Source: Darksidea phi (Eukaryota > Ascomycota > Dothideomycetes > Pleosporales > Lentitheciaceae). Taken from it: DNA of 64,000 nucleotides. Location of the stretch: contig JASJFT010000096.1 in assembly GCA_030770425.1 (NCBI GenBank), forward strand, positions 1 to 64,000, written 5' to 3'. Under the pieces are notes generated by a model. That model did no database searches, was not told where the DNA came from, and saw only the letters and a program-made list of their open reading frames with translations. Positions 1 to 12,569 of this stretch are shown here, piece by piece. Position 1 is the first letter of the stretch; the number at the start of each line of letters is the position of its first letter. Both the position numbers and the translations under genes were made by a program.

Positions 1-75
1 GATAGGTAACGCGTCGCGAAAAGTTGATGAGGGTGGCCACTCGCTTAGAATGGCCACTCGCTACGTAAACACGTT

Positions 76-362
76 ACTAGTATTATCGTAGGTAATTTTT
101 ATACTATAGGTGGTAGTATTAGTACGCTAACTCCTCACTACCGCTGTTAGTCTCCCAACCAGGCTCTATAGTTCGGCATTACCTATTATTTCTCGTCCAG
201 CGCCTTAATATTCGAAATATTACCTCGTCGTACTATATATAGCTCTATAGCTCTATTATCGTGTATAAGGTATAGGTATAGTACCTCTACTATATACAAA
301 CTCCTACTGTATTTCGTACGGACCTTGTAAAGAGACTCCCACTATACAAATCCAAATCAAAT
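76..362 (+). repeat. 287-bp interspersed repeat, copy A (RIP-altered)
   Basis: This segment matches the reverse complement of 56321-56607 over the same 287 bases with no gap that I can see. The two copies differ almost only by C/T and G/A changes, many of them TG or CA in the other copy against TA here, which is the mark of repeat-induced point mutation. Similarity stops at the same points in both copies (ACTAGTAT at one end, AATCAAAT at the other), so this looks like a discrete unit such as a solo terminal repeat or small non-autonomous element. I see no clear terminal inverted repeat or TG..CA ends. Confidence 0.8.
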
Positions 363-568
363 AGGTTTGGATGAAAAGGCGATCTTTTGTTGGTGACGCG
401 CTTTAACGCGGGGTGCTCAATATCTATAGGTGCGCAGCTTCTATAGCGCCGAGCTTATCGGGAAGCGACTGGCTTACGGCGCTTATATACTACGCCTCCT
501 CTAGTCCTTAACTTCACCTTTCAGAAACACAAATTGACGAAACTACCAAAAGATTTTACATTCCCATA

Positions 569-1399
569 ATGGCGCCCTTCGTACCTAAGCAATGTCTTCC
601 ACCGGACCCCGCCTTCTTTACGCAGCTCGCTGGAGACACCACGGAGCAGGTTGCGAGGCGGCTCTTGAAATTCCTCCCACCAATCACACCGGGATCCATA
701 ATCCACGACAACGCGTGCGGCACGGGTGCAATGACCGAAGCCATCATGGAGACCGGTATCAAAGACGTCGCCGTAGTTGCGACCGACATGGTTCCCCAGG
801 TCGTAGAACAAGTCGAGAAGAGAGCGGCGGAGAAAGGATGGCCAGTTAAAGCTGAAGTTATGCCTTCCGAAGCTCTCACCTTCCCAGATGCCAGATTCAC
901 GCACTCGTTGACCAACCTTGGCATCATGGTTATGGATGGCGATGTTGCCGCCGCCGGGCACATCCACCGCACCCTCAAAGACGGTGGGCTCGCCGTGTTA
1001 AGTATCTGGGATAAGCCCTTGCCGGTCCAAGTTGTCACCGCTGCACACCACGCCGTTCGACCAGATGACAATGGGTTCCCACCTGCTATCAAAAGAGGAG
1101 GCTTCGACGACAAAGACCTTCGCGCCGTTCTGGAAGGTGCAGGATTCAAGCCCGAAACCATTAGATTTGAACGCACGTATGCAGTATTGGAAGTCAAGGA
1201 CCTCCGCTTGTGGACCTCTGCTGTCTGGAGCTTCCTCGGCTGCCCAGCGACTGGATGGACTCAGGAGGACGAAGCCAAATGGGACGGTGTTATCGACACC
1301 ATGGTGGATTGGCTGCAGAAGTATGAAGGATACAAGAAGTTGGACAATGGACTGGTCACGTTCACGATGCCTGCACATGTCGCCATAACTACCAAATGA
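569..1399 (+). CDS. Class I SAM-dependent methyltransferase, secondary-metabolism type
   Basis: The single-exon gene encodes 276 residues, a normal length for small fungal metabolite methyltransferases. The SAM-binding motif I is visible as DNACGTGAMT at about residues 46-55, followed by an acidic motif II (VVATDMV) and a hydrophobic motif near LTNLGIMVMDG, as in UbiE/LaeA-like Rossmann methyltransferases. It should transfer a methyl group from S-adenosylmethionine to a small molecule in the cytosol; the substrate is not readable. It lies tail to tail, 55 bases apart, with a truncated GliT-like gene, so an N-methyltransferase of an epipolythiodioxopiperazine-type pathway (GliN-like) is possible, but this rests on context. 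The reading frame is intact even though it sits between two RIP-altered stretches. The start at 569 is the first ATG and gives the expected short N-terminus. Confidence 0.85.
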   Translation: MAPFVPKQCLPPDPAFFTQLAGDTTEQVARRLLKFLPPITPGSIIHDNACGTGAMTEAIMETGIKDVAVVATDMVPQVVEQVEKRAAEKGWPVKAEVMPSEALTFPDARFTHSLTNLGIMVMDGDVAAAGHIHRTLKDGGLAVLSIWDKPLPVQVVTAAHHAVRPDDNGFPPAIKRGGFDDKDLRAVLEGAGFKPETIRFERTYAVLEVKDLRLWTSAVWSFLGCPATGWTQEDEAKWDGVIDTMVDWLQKYEGYKKLDNGLVTFTMPAHVAITTK

Positions 1400-1453
1400 T
1401 GACAACGGCACGGACACCTGGACGCCTCGAATGAGGAACCCGCATGCTGTATT

Positions 1454-2279
1454 CTAGATATAGAGTTGAATTGACCTAACATTGCCCCATCTCTTCTGCA
1501 AGTATCTGACCGGATATGCCAGTCCCCGCAAGATTTCCAGTGTATAGGCATTGCACACTATTTTCGAAGGCGAGCATATATCGCCCGCCACAAACACACT
1601 TGTCACATTTGTCTCATTGGAAGGTGGCTTAGCCACGATATCTCCCTGTGGATTCAACTCTAGCCCCAATTGCTCCGCGAATGGGCTCTTGATCTGCGTT
1701 CGAGGCGCATGCCCCAAAAATCCTTCTACTCGGTGTGTGCCATCATCGAAATGGATGATCACTTCCGCACACTTAGGGCTTTTCTCGAGCTGCTGCACAC
1801 GGCGATGCTCGACCTCGAAAGTGGTCGCCGTGCCGAATCCAGCCACCGTTTCTTCTGCCAAATCCTCCGAACCGTTCGTATAGATTCTCACGGTTTGGGC
1901 GAATTGAGAGACGTGGCGAGCGGCGCATAGCGCCCTCATCGGATGACCAAGCGCCTCGACCGCTAGTACGCCACATGAAGGAACGACACGGTCTTCATAT
2001 CCGTTGCATACGCAACAATTATATCTTCTAAAGTTAGTGGAAATGAAGAATAAGCCGGGACGGTCTAACATACATTCCCTTAATCCAGCACTCACGGTAG
2101 CCTTGAATATCTGGGAATACGTCTTCCACGCCGGTTGCCAAAACTAATTTCTTGCCAACCCACTCCTCGCCAGCCTCGCCGATAGCCTTAAAGTGACCGT
2201 TTTCTAGCTGTGTTACTGCAGCGATTTTCACATCCTGGATCTCGATTGAAGGGTATCTTTGCGTGAGGTTTATTACTAC
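1454..2279 (-). pseudogene. GliT-like FAD-dependent dithiol oxidase / thioredoxin reductase, 5' truncated
   Basis: The remaining part has the redox-active CxxC followed by NGYEDR (near 2000-2025), an ATGVEDVFPDIQGY segment before it, and a C-terminal FAD-site motif VFVAGDI. This is the layout of small thioredoxin-reductase-fold enzymes such as GliT, which oxidise dithiols to disulfides and protect producers of epipolythiodioxopiperazines. An intron at about 2028-2072 (GTATGT...TTTAG) keeps the frame. The first exon with the GxGxxG dinucleotide motif is absent: upstream of about 2280 the frame enters AT-rich DNA with no recognisable sequence and no credible ATG. The gene is therefore a 5'-deleted remnant unless a distant exon lies elsewhere. 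It could also be a general thioredoxin-reductase paralogue; the pairing with a methyltransferase favours the metabolite type. Confidence 0.7.
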
Positions 2280-2640
2280 GAAGTAAGAGAAAAGGCTTAA
2301 TATTAAGCTTATATATATTAATATCTATTGGAATTAGATTTAATAGGATGTTATTTATAATTAGCTTAATATATAATAGTTTCTTTTTTTAAAATAATTG
2401 AATCTTATTAATATTAAGAGCTTAATTAAAGAGATTAGCTTTATAAGTAGTAGATATCTTTACGCTAAAAGAATATATTATAACCATTTATCTAATAAAA
2501 TACTTTAAAACCCTATTTAATAAGACGATTTTCTAAAAGTAATAGTTAACGTAGTAATACTAAGGAAATGGAAAAATACTTAATTAAGCCAAGTCTATAA
2601 GAAGTCTATACTAGGGACTCTCTCTATATATAGCTAGGTA
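2280..2640. repeat. AT-rich, RIP-like decayed DNA
   Basis: The stretch is made mostly of A, T and TpA steps (many TATATTAAT-like runs), unlike the roughly 50% GC genes on both sides. It directly replaces the missing 5' part of the GliT-like gene. I see no open frame or recognisable element in it. Between 2640 and 2900 the base composition returns to normal, with nothing identified apart from the 3' flank of the next gene. Confidence 0.6.
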
Positions 2641-2901
2641 CTTAGCTTATATAGGAATCAGAGCAATCAACTTCCCAAACTACGTAGCACGCGATAAAAT
2701 ACGTTGTCACGTCACACTACTTGTGATGTGGAAAGGCTATTATTCATCATGACCTCAATAGTTAAAGCAAGTATACCTTTTAAATCCAAACGCCGGAACT
2801 CTCCGTGTAATTACTGCCCTTCTTTGTAGCGGTTTTCCTCATTATATTCTTAGTACCCTTGAACATTCTCTTCAGGCTGAAACAATTCACCCGCTTTGCC
2901 A

Positions 2902-4605
2902 TTAGGTCCACGACCTTCCCTTGTTGGCTAAAAAACGCTTCGCTATCGGCCCACCTTGAGCGCCTTCGCCACTTATGGACATCCCTCGACCGCGTCTATG
3001 GCGACGGCTTTTCGAAACTGGTTCAGTGAATGGCGTTTCGGAAACTGGTTCGCGCGCTTCCTGTTCTGCGGCGCGAAGCTGAGCTTGTCGGAGAACTGTC
3101 CCAGCGGCGATGGCCCGTGGCTCCTTTCCCATGATATAGACCGGCGGGAAGATGATGAAGTCTAGGATTTGATCGTCGGGGCCATCTGAGACAGGTGACC
3201 CAGGCAGTTTTCCTTCTTGCGTATTTGCATTCTGTAATTCGAAGGTTTTCCACTCGAGGTTGATGTCGTGGGTATAATCGAACTCCGGTTCGAGTCTCTG
3301 CTTGCTGTACTGGACAGTGCGCCAGCACTCTTGTGCTTGCACCAATACACTTCCAAGCTCTTCTCCAAGCTCGACCGCAGTCTCGGGAGCGAGGAAATTA
3401 TACGCAACGACCTGCTCAATCAAATCACTTATGATATTGCCTCTCCTGAGCTTCGCCTCCTTCTCCGACTTTTGTTCTTCTGGAAATATGGACAGGAACA
3501 TTCCACGAATGAAACTCTCTTTCTTGTCATTGTCCATGGCTAGGTCGCACAGAAGCTGTCGGAACCCGGTACGTGGACCCAAAATGTATGTAGGCTGGAA
3601 GATGTAGAGGTCGACCAACCTAGCAAGGATTGCTAGGACCGTGGCGACGCGCATCTCCTTCGCAATCGGGGAGTTCGACCGGGGAAGAGGGATCTGGTGT
3701 TTGAAAAAGGGGTTGTCGGGCAATACACCCCAGTCGTTCTGTGTGCGCGGAACAATGTGAGTACGTAATAGTTTGGAAGGATGAGACCAAACGTACCTGA
3801 AGCATGTCGTCTTCTAGGTCCTGCCTGAGAAACTTCCCCACTACACTAGTGGCGGACTTCCACAAGTTGTCCAATTCGTTCGCACTGGAAGCAGCATCAT
3901 CAGCTATCGGAATAATCTCAGTTACTAAGTTGCTTACACCATTCTAACGTCCACGTCCTCGAGAGGTGCAGCGAAGCTACGCAGCTCATTCAGGTTGCTA
4001 TTTGCCACCTTGAACTCTTTCTCAAGGCTACCATATTGTGCTTTAGACCTCTCCAATGACTCTTCGAGCTTGACAACTCGGCTGCTAGAGTCGTCTAACT
4101 TCTTGGACATGTCCTGTGCACTCGCCCGGGCGTCTTGCAACTGCACCTGTAAATTTGTGATAACCTGTTCCCTCTCCTTTGATTTGTTCAATTCCTCTTT
4201 GTACTTATCTCGAAGCCCCCGAGCTTTGCTCTTGACATCCTCCAACTCGGTTACGGACTTTTTTAGCGCATCGATATCACCTTGGAGGGCAGTCTTTTCG
4301 TCTTTGAACTTATCGTACATGACATTGTATGACTGCAAACCTCCCTGTCGTTCGGCAACATGCTCCTTTTTTTCGGCCTCCAACTGTGCACTGAGCCTTT
4401 TTATTATGTCATCTCGTTCTTCAACTTGTTTCTCCAGCTGGGGGATTCGATCAGTCAACTGGGAGAGTGCCTGGAAGCCGTTTTCCGAGAAGAATGTCAT
4501 TGCAGCCCTGAGATCTTGAGCCATATGGAGAGGGTCAGGCACTGAAGCATTGCCATTGACGGTCGAAATAGGTCTGGCAGAAGCCAGCTTTGTCTTCGCA
4601 GACAT
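2902..4605 (-). CDS. Coiled-coil protein of unknown function
   Basis: Three exons (4605-3938, 3884-3797, 3738-2902) join in frame into 530 residues; the introns are 53 and 58 nt with GTAAGC and GTACGT donors. Residues about 50-220 are a long coiled coil rich in Glu, Lys and Gln in heptads (for example LEKQVEERDDIIKRLSAQL). The C-terminal half is a predicted helical domain (conserved-looking FQPTYILGPRTGF and IIFPPVYIMG), ending in a basic, Arg-rich tail (SRRHRRGRG). There is no signal peptide or membrane segment. The layout suits a structural or scaffold protein, perhaps of the nucleus or cytoskeleton, but I do not recognise the family; a Mei5-type recombination protein was considered without firm motif support. 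Gene structure is well supported, function is not. Confidence 0.8.
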
Positions 4606-5491
4606 TTTTCGTTTTGGGATAAGCGAGCATAGCTTAGCAAGGAGGACTGATTTAAATATGAGATTTTGAACGGTCGCTCAAATTCTCGCAGCAACCCAGT
4701 TTTTCCTACCAATGGCTTGGGAAACACTGCTCCAAGGTGATTGGCCACGCTGCACGTTGTTCGCTTGACTCACCGTTGCCTTGCTGCCTCTTTTTATTGA
4801 TGTACATGTGGCATTTCAATATTGGTTACGTCCACCTAATAAGAACCACTGATGCGTTCATGTGTTGATAGTAGTGCAGGATGCTAGCGCGAACTGCCGG
4901 TTGCGCACAGATACGAAGCATACCATAGGTACAGTAGCAAAACTAATGCACGAAACCCCGTCAAGAAACCGAACTCGATATCCGGTTCGTTAACACGTGA
5001 AACTGGTCCACTCGGTGGTGGCGTTCCGGTGAGGGCACCCCGCAGAATTGAGTGGGGGCAGCAGTCCGAACAACAGGTAACAGGTGGACCATTGCCAGCC
5101 ATATTTCGCTATAATCTGTCATCGGTGAGGACGGACGCCGCCACGTAGTGTAATGACCTTTTGAAGAAACGTGGTGGAGGATGACTGGGTCGTTGTCGAG
5201 TGAGGCTCTGGAATTATAACGGAAAAGACGAACAATTGGAAAGTATAACCCACCCTCCACGCTTTGGGTTACGTGATAGTATTCCCCCGCACGTCCTCTG
5301 ATTACTGAGCTACATCACTCAGTTCTATGGAGGGGCGGGGATACGGCAACTGGTTGGGGGGCAGGGATATTTCAAGCCGCAAGATAATAACCTCTCAAAT
5401 CAAGGAAGATAAGCGCGCCAAGGTCACGCGTCATATTCTCGGTATTTTGAGCCAATTGTTCATCGTGTTCGCGATAGCATCCGTCTCAACT
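4606..5491. other. Intergenic region
   Basis: This holds the promoter of the coiled-coil gene (minus strand) and the 3' flank of the transporter gene. Reading frames here are short and look non-coding. I see no repeat or RNA gene. Confidence 0.5.
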
Positions 5492-7150
5492 TCAAGTCGT
5501 CAACCTGAAATGCGGATGATCATCTCCCAAGTTATCCGCATCTACTCCCTCAAGTCTATGATCCCTGTCGCCCCTCTCTCTCATCTTGTTCTCTTTCTTG
5601 ACTAGAAAGAGCAACACCGTAGCAGCGGTCCCGGAAATCCACAGCATACCCAGACTAACGCCATATCCGGTCGGATACTTTGGAGATTCCTTTGTGAGGA
5701 AGACGTTAGATGCGACGATGCCACCGATGTTGCCGAAGCCGACTTGCACAGCTGAGGCAACGGATCGCTTGTAGTGTCCTGACATGAGATTGGCCATCCA
5801 GACTAGGGCGATGGGTTGCGTGATATAGCCGCCCGGAACGATGAGGAAGAGTGCAAAGTATTTTACGCCTGAGGATAGGTGGTGTTGGTTGAGAAGAAGG
5901 ATGTATCCGATCGATGAGATGATGAGGCCGATGATACAGAAGGTGTAGCGGTGCTTCATGCGATCCGTAATCCACGCCGCACCAATCGCTGTCACTGTCG
6001 CCACCACGAATATGGGTATAGAGCGGACTTGCGCAAGGGAGGAGGTGTAGCCTAGTTCTTTGACGATGGTGGGGATGAAGAAGGAGCCAGCGTATCCAGT
6101 GTTAACGATGCCGAAGTACATGAGTGTTCCGAGGTATATCTTGGGGTCACGGAAGATACGTTTTGCGGCGCGTTTGTCCATGCGGTTCATAACTGCATCG
6201 CCGGAATCGGCGGAGAGGCGGGCGATGAGGAGAGCGCGCTCGTCTTCGGCGAGGAACTTTGCGGTTTCGGGCCAGTCTGTTACCTAGACGATGAATTGCA
6301 TTAGCTTGTACTTAATACGAGATGTGGAGTGTTACCCAGAACTTTGAGATGATCCCAACGACGAAGGTCATCAGACCTTCAATAATGAAGATCCAGCGCC
6401 ACCCGCCATATCCACCGATTCCATCCATTTTCGCAATGGCGAAGGCTAAAAGCTGAATGGTTGGTCAATGCTGGTTAGTGAAAGTGTAGGGCGAAGGACA
6501 TACACCGCCGAAGCCACCTGCAATGATACTTGCAGCAAAGAAGAGAGTGAAGCGCCATTGGAGCTCGTAACGCTTGTAGTACATGGATATGAGGTACATG
6601 CATCCTGCGTTGGTCAGTATGAAGTCTGTTCTTCATTCAGTCCACACACCTGGAAACAACCCGGCTTCGAAAAAGCCAAGTAGCACACGCATAGCCACGA
6701 GGCCTTGAAAGTTATTGACTAGGCCCATACCAATGGTGGAAATGCCTATCGCATCGAAGGTTACTGTTTGTCCGGATGTGCTGGAGTATTTCACATACCC
6801 CAAAGGATCATAATAACGCTTAGCCACGTTGAAGGTGCAACTCTCTTCAGTATAATGTTTGAAGGGACCTCGAAGAGGATGTACGGGATGAAGAAGACAA
6901 AAAGCGCAATGTTGTAATCCTGCGCCTTCATGTGAAGGTCCTCAGTCAAGCCTTGGATCTTCGCATTCCCAATGTTCGTGCGATCGAGGAATGCCATGAG
7001 GAAAAGGACGAAGAGGGGTGGAAGGACGTAAAGATCGCATTTTCGCAGCAGTTTCTTCTCGGCGACGGGGTCGATGTTTGTTCCAGCAATGTCGTTGATG
7101 AATTCAGGCTTTTCACCCCCAACACTCATTACTTCCTTCTGGTCGGTCAT
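5492..7150 (-). CDS. MFS transporter, anion:cation symporter (allantoate permease-like) family
   Basis: Five exons (7150-6799, 6745-6650, 6604-6504, 6452-6336, 6283-5492) splice in frame to 485 residues, typical of the Dal5/Tna1-type fungal transporters. The first transmembrane helix carries the family signature FLDRTNIGNAKIQGL, and about twelve hydrophobic helices follow, with a central hydrophilic loop (residues about 220-270, rich in Glu/Asp/Arg). The protein should sit in the plasma membrane and import an organic anion such as a vitamin, allantoate or a carboxylate with protons; the substrate cannot be read from sequence. Donors include GTATGT and GTGTGT. The gene stands alone, between a coiled-coil gene and RIP-like DNA. 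The start at 7150 is the only ATG that precedes the first helix by a normal cytosolic tail of about 40 residues. Confidence 0.9.
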
Positions 7151-7259
7151 GGTAGAGGCAAGTGAGAATTGGCCCAGGTGATTGTCCCACTCATGTTGGT
7201 AAAGGCAATCTTCTTATGCGATTTCGAGTCCATGGCGATCGCTGTGATTAGCGCCGTTG

Positions 7260-7680
7260 GCACCAATTAAAGCGCGTTCTTCGTAGCCGATAGGACTACC
7301 CGTCTCCGTACTGTAATGAAGACTTCGCTTCCCCGCAAATCCGGGGTACAAATCGGGAGTTATTAACGGGCAACCTAAACAGACTAGTTTTCGTCTGCTA
7401 CCCCTCGGGGATAAGCTTAGCCCCTAGCTAACTCCTAATAGGGCCTAAACCTATACAACTCCTACGTTTTTAGGTACCAGAGGAGCTGTCCTCGTATCTC
7501 CCCCTCATAGTTACCCAGTACTGGTTCAAAACCATTTAGAAATCGTTCAAAAATCACCCTATAACCCGGCGAGCTCTCGGGCCGAGAATCAATACCAAAA
7601 GGGGTCGAAAAACGCGTTAGAACACGTGTAAAAAAAAAACGCGTCAAAACAGGTGTTGAAAGGTCAAAAATATCTACATC
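7260..7680. repeat. TA-rich, CpA-poor stretch, probably a RIP-decayed repeat fragment
   Basis: The segment is rich in CTA/TAG and TpA and poor in CA/TG steps, in contrast with the neighbouring genes, and has no open frame of note. This composition is the usual scar of RIP on an old repeat. No second copy of this particular stretch is visible in the window. Confidence 0.4.
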
Positions 7681-8475
7681 ACGCCCTCAGTACTAGTTCA
7701 ATACCGCCTAGCTATACTAATCACTATACAATATTGGTGCTGTGCCGGTCTCTACTTGGCACTGCGCGTGGCGTTGCATCTATATGCTTGTTGGTGTTCC
7801 CATTAATCCACCCCATAGAGGTCGCAAGGAATTAATTCCGCCATCCATTCCGTACTAGAGCGACAGCATGGTTGGATTGATGTACTAGCTCTCCGAGGAT
7901 ATTTGATAGGAAAGGATGGGGTAACGCCGCGATGACCGATGGTGGAGGAAGCGAGGTAGGCGAGCACATGCGTAAGGAACGCACGAATTTTTCCAAATTG
8001 CCGGATGGTGGGATCCCAGACGCCACACAATAGAGACGCTTTTTCACAGAGCTCAATCAAGTCCGACGAGGTGAGAAAAAAGAAGGCACGATGAAAGAAT
8101 AGCTTTAGGGTCGCAGCAGAGGGCGACCAATCAGATGCAACGCGAACATGGAGGGGCAGAAGCCCTGCAATCAACGTCAGTGCAGAGATGGTAGCGCAGT
8201 AGAGCAGCAGTGAATTCGAGGCAGTGTTTCAATCGCAAAGCAATGCTTTGGACGTACCGGGTATGCCGTAATTACAGATCTCATCTCATCTGCGTTGATC
8301 CTCCCAGTCTTGTGACTCGCCCTTGCATTCCTTTGAGAGACCCTGGACGTTGGAAGCTGCCAGTGACGTATCCCTGTCCTGCATCGATACTCCCAGAACT
8401 TACGCGCAACACCAAACCTCCTGATCACCAACACTCGAAGAACATCACGCAAATAACGATCGCAACATACTCACC
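7681..8475. other. Intergenic region / promoter
   Basis: The 5' flank of the gene starting at 8476. A minus-strand frame of 123 codons at 7803-8174 has no recognisable motif and an unlikely composition. Nothing else was identified. Confidence 0.4.
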
Positions 8476-9413
8476 ATGACTACGAATCGACCAACACTCA
8501 TCAACCTTCCTCCGGCACCCTCTGATCCGGGTACTCCCAATGATCTACCGTATGGCTTCCCCTCTCTCCAGCCTACCGTTCAGGCAGGCGAGAACTGACA
8601 CATTGTATCGTTAGGGGCACCCCAAACTCGGCTACAACAACCATGTCCGAACTCTCGACGGTGGCCATCAAAGACGGCCATCGCGGACACTTTTCGCATC
8701 ACCACCATCCCGCAGACGCCGAGCGCGCAGACCGTATCTCGCGCTTAGCAGGGCTCGAGCGAGTCGCTGTTACTGGCCGAACCCCCCATGGTCTTGTCCC
8801 TGGTGCCGCAAGCAATCCGCCTCCGGGTTATTTCGACGCGAACAACCAACCCCAGATCTTTCGCGAGCGGAGCACTGTCGGTAGTGCAAGCGCGACCGGC
8901 AGCGTTGGTGGCCGGACGACATGGGCTAGCGGCAGCGATGTCAATGATCCTGATCGGATGAGCGAGGACCAAGACGATGAGCGAGGCGATACGGGCAGCA
9001 TAGGAGGCTTTAGTGACGAGGCTGTCTCCTTGGTTGGGTTTGGAGAAGGTGCGAGGACGCCAGCTAGACAGCATAGCCAGATTGGCAGCCCGGCCATTGG
9101 CAAGGCGAGCGCAGTGCCGCAGCATTTGCGCGAGCAACAGTCAGGTGGCCCCATGACTGGCGTGACCATCCCCAGCAACTCGGGAGCTACTTCGAGCACA
9201 GAACACCACAAGCAAGACTCCAAGATCATTGACGGCATGTGCTATGATGAGGCGGTCGTTGACACCACTAATCGTACTCCACCGCTGACAGGCCAAGGGC
9301 CGGGACGGTCGTCCACGGCGGAGCAAGTCATCCGTGAGCGGATGGGCCAACGCCAGCGCCAGCCAGGTCAAGCCGGAGCTTCGGATAAGGATTCCATGGA
9401 AATTGAGCCATAG
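8476..9413 (+). CDS. Conserved fungal protein, largely disordered
   Basis: Two exons (8476-8549, 8615-9413; 65-nt intron with GTATGG donor and TCGTTAG acceptor) give 290 residues. The start at 8476 is preferred over the internal ATG at 8643 because the added N-terminus (rich in Pro, Thr and Asn, with a repeated GTPN) splices in frame. The protein is low in hydrophobic residues and rich in Ser, Gly, Asp and Gln, with a short helical patch (RADRISRLAGLERV), a His cluster (HHHH), an acidic part (SEDQDDERGD) followed by GGFSDEAVSLVGFGEGARTP, and a Gln/Arg-rich tail. There is no signal peptide or membrane helix. The alternation of order-promoting patches within a disordered chain suggests a regulatory or scaffold role, but I do not recognise a named family. 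Confidence 0.75.
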
Positions 9414-9799
9414 TGAAAGAATTAGTCGGTGGTTGGTCTGTCATTACCTTCCAGGAATCATCAAGGAGTTTAGGCTTTTTAGGTCTACTTAGACCATAAC
9501 GGTTTAGGGGTTGGAGGATAGCCTGGAGCGCTGCGACGCTGATTTGTACTTTTTATCCAGATATCATGAACGTAGGGTCCAACAGTGAATAAATTTACCT
9601 CGAGAGTACTTCAAATGTTGAAGAGTCAATTGAAGAGTCAACATGGGATGTTTACAAGCTGAAAAAGCGGCTAGGCTACAGGAGGTCTAGCGCGAATAGG
9701 GTCAAGCGAGCCGCACTCATCTAGGCAAAATCAAAGTTACAACACCACAACCGCTCATTGTCAACCCACCCAGTCAATTCGACACGCACATCCGTCGCA
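9414..9799. other. Intergenic region, eL29 promoter
   Basis: The 3' flank of the previous gene and the promoter of the ribosomal protein gene. No specific element was recognised with confidence. Confidence 0.4.
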
Positions 9800-10234
9800 A
9801 TGGCCAGTACGTCGCCAGCCTATGATACCTCGTCGGAAAACTTTTACTGACAGTGCAACAGAGTCAAAGAACTCGTCTCAGCACAACCAGGCGAAGAAGA
9901 ACCACAAGAACGGGTACGCACGCCCCGACTCCGTATCGTTTACGCGCACAACTACACTTTGCCAGTTGGCCCGCTCTCCGGTCGCCGTATACAAGCCTGC
10001 GATTGCTGGGACAAACTTGCTGATTCGCCTCGTGACTTGCAGTATCAAGAAGCCCAAAACGCACCGATACCCCTCGCTCAAAGGCACCGACCCCAAGTTC
10101 CGAAGGAACCACAGACATGCTCTTCACGGCACCATGAGGGCTCTAGTGCGTGCTACGACCGAATGCAATATGCTAGACATGACTGACAACCGCTGTAGAA
10201 GGAGGTTAAGGAGGGCAAGCGCGACTCGGCATAA
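9800..10234 (+). CDS. RPL29: 60S ribosomal protein L29 (eL29)
   Basis: Four exons (9800-9806, 9862-9913, 10043-10145, 10199-10234) join to 65 residues. The product begins MAKSKNSSQHNQAKKNHKNG and continues with the KKPKTHRYPSLKGTDPKF and RRNHRHALHGTMRAL segments that are nearly invariant in eL29. It is a very basic protein of the large ribosomal subunit. The first exon has only seven coding bases, a habit common in fungal ribosomal protein genes, so simple frame-finding misses the gene. Introns begin GTACGT, GTACGC and GTGCGT. The frames that run through the unspliced sequence are artefacts. Length matches the family (about 60-70 residues in fungi). Confidence 0.95.
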
Positions 10235-12251
<2,017 letters not shown>

Positions 12252-12569
12252 GTGTTTAAGAAGGGATGAAAGGATGGGGCCTGAGGTATAAGATCTTTCA
12301 GGGGAAGGAAGTTCGAGTGCTCATGATATCCACGTCAGCAAGGCGTCGCGGAGGATAATACCTGGGGCCGTATGGAATATATACTGATATAGACGTCCAA
12401 AGAGGACACGAATCTACTCATCATTTGGGCAACTCATCCTTCATGCTGGTCTTCGGCGTGAGTTCTCGGTCCTCTAAATGCTACCCGAACGCCTCGCTAT
12501 GCAAGAGCAATCCACAAGCCAACCAGCCATCATCGCTCATTACCACTTTCCCCATCTTTCCATCCCCAA

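Noticed and set aside
7803..8174. Minus-strand frame of 123 codons upstream of the disordered-protein gene
   Set aside because: No motif, unlikely composition, and it lies in a promoter region.
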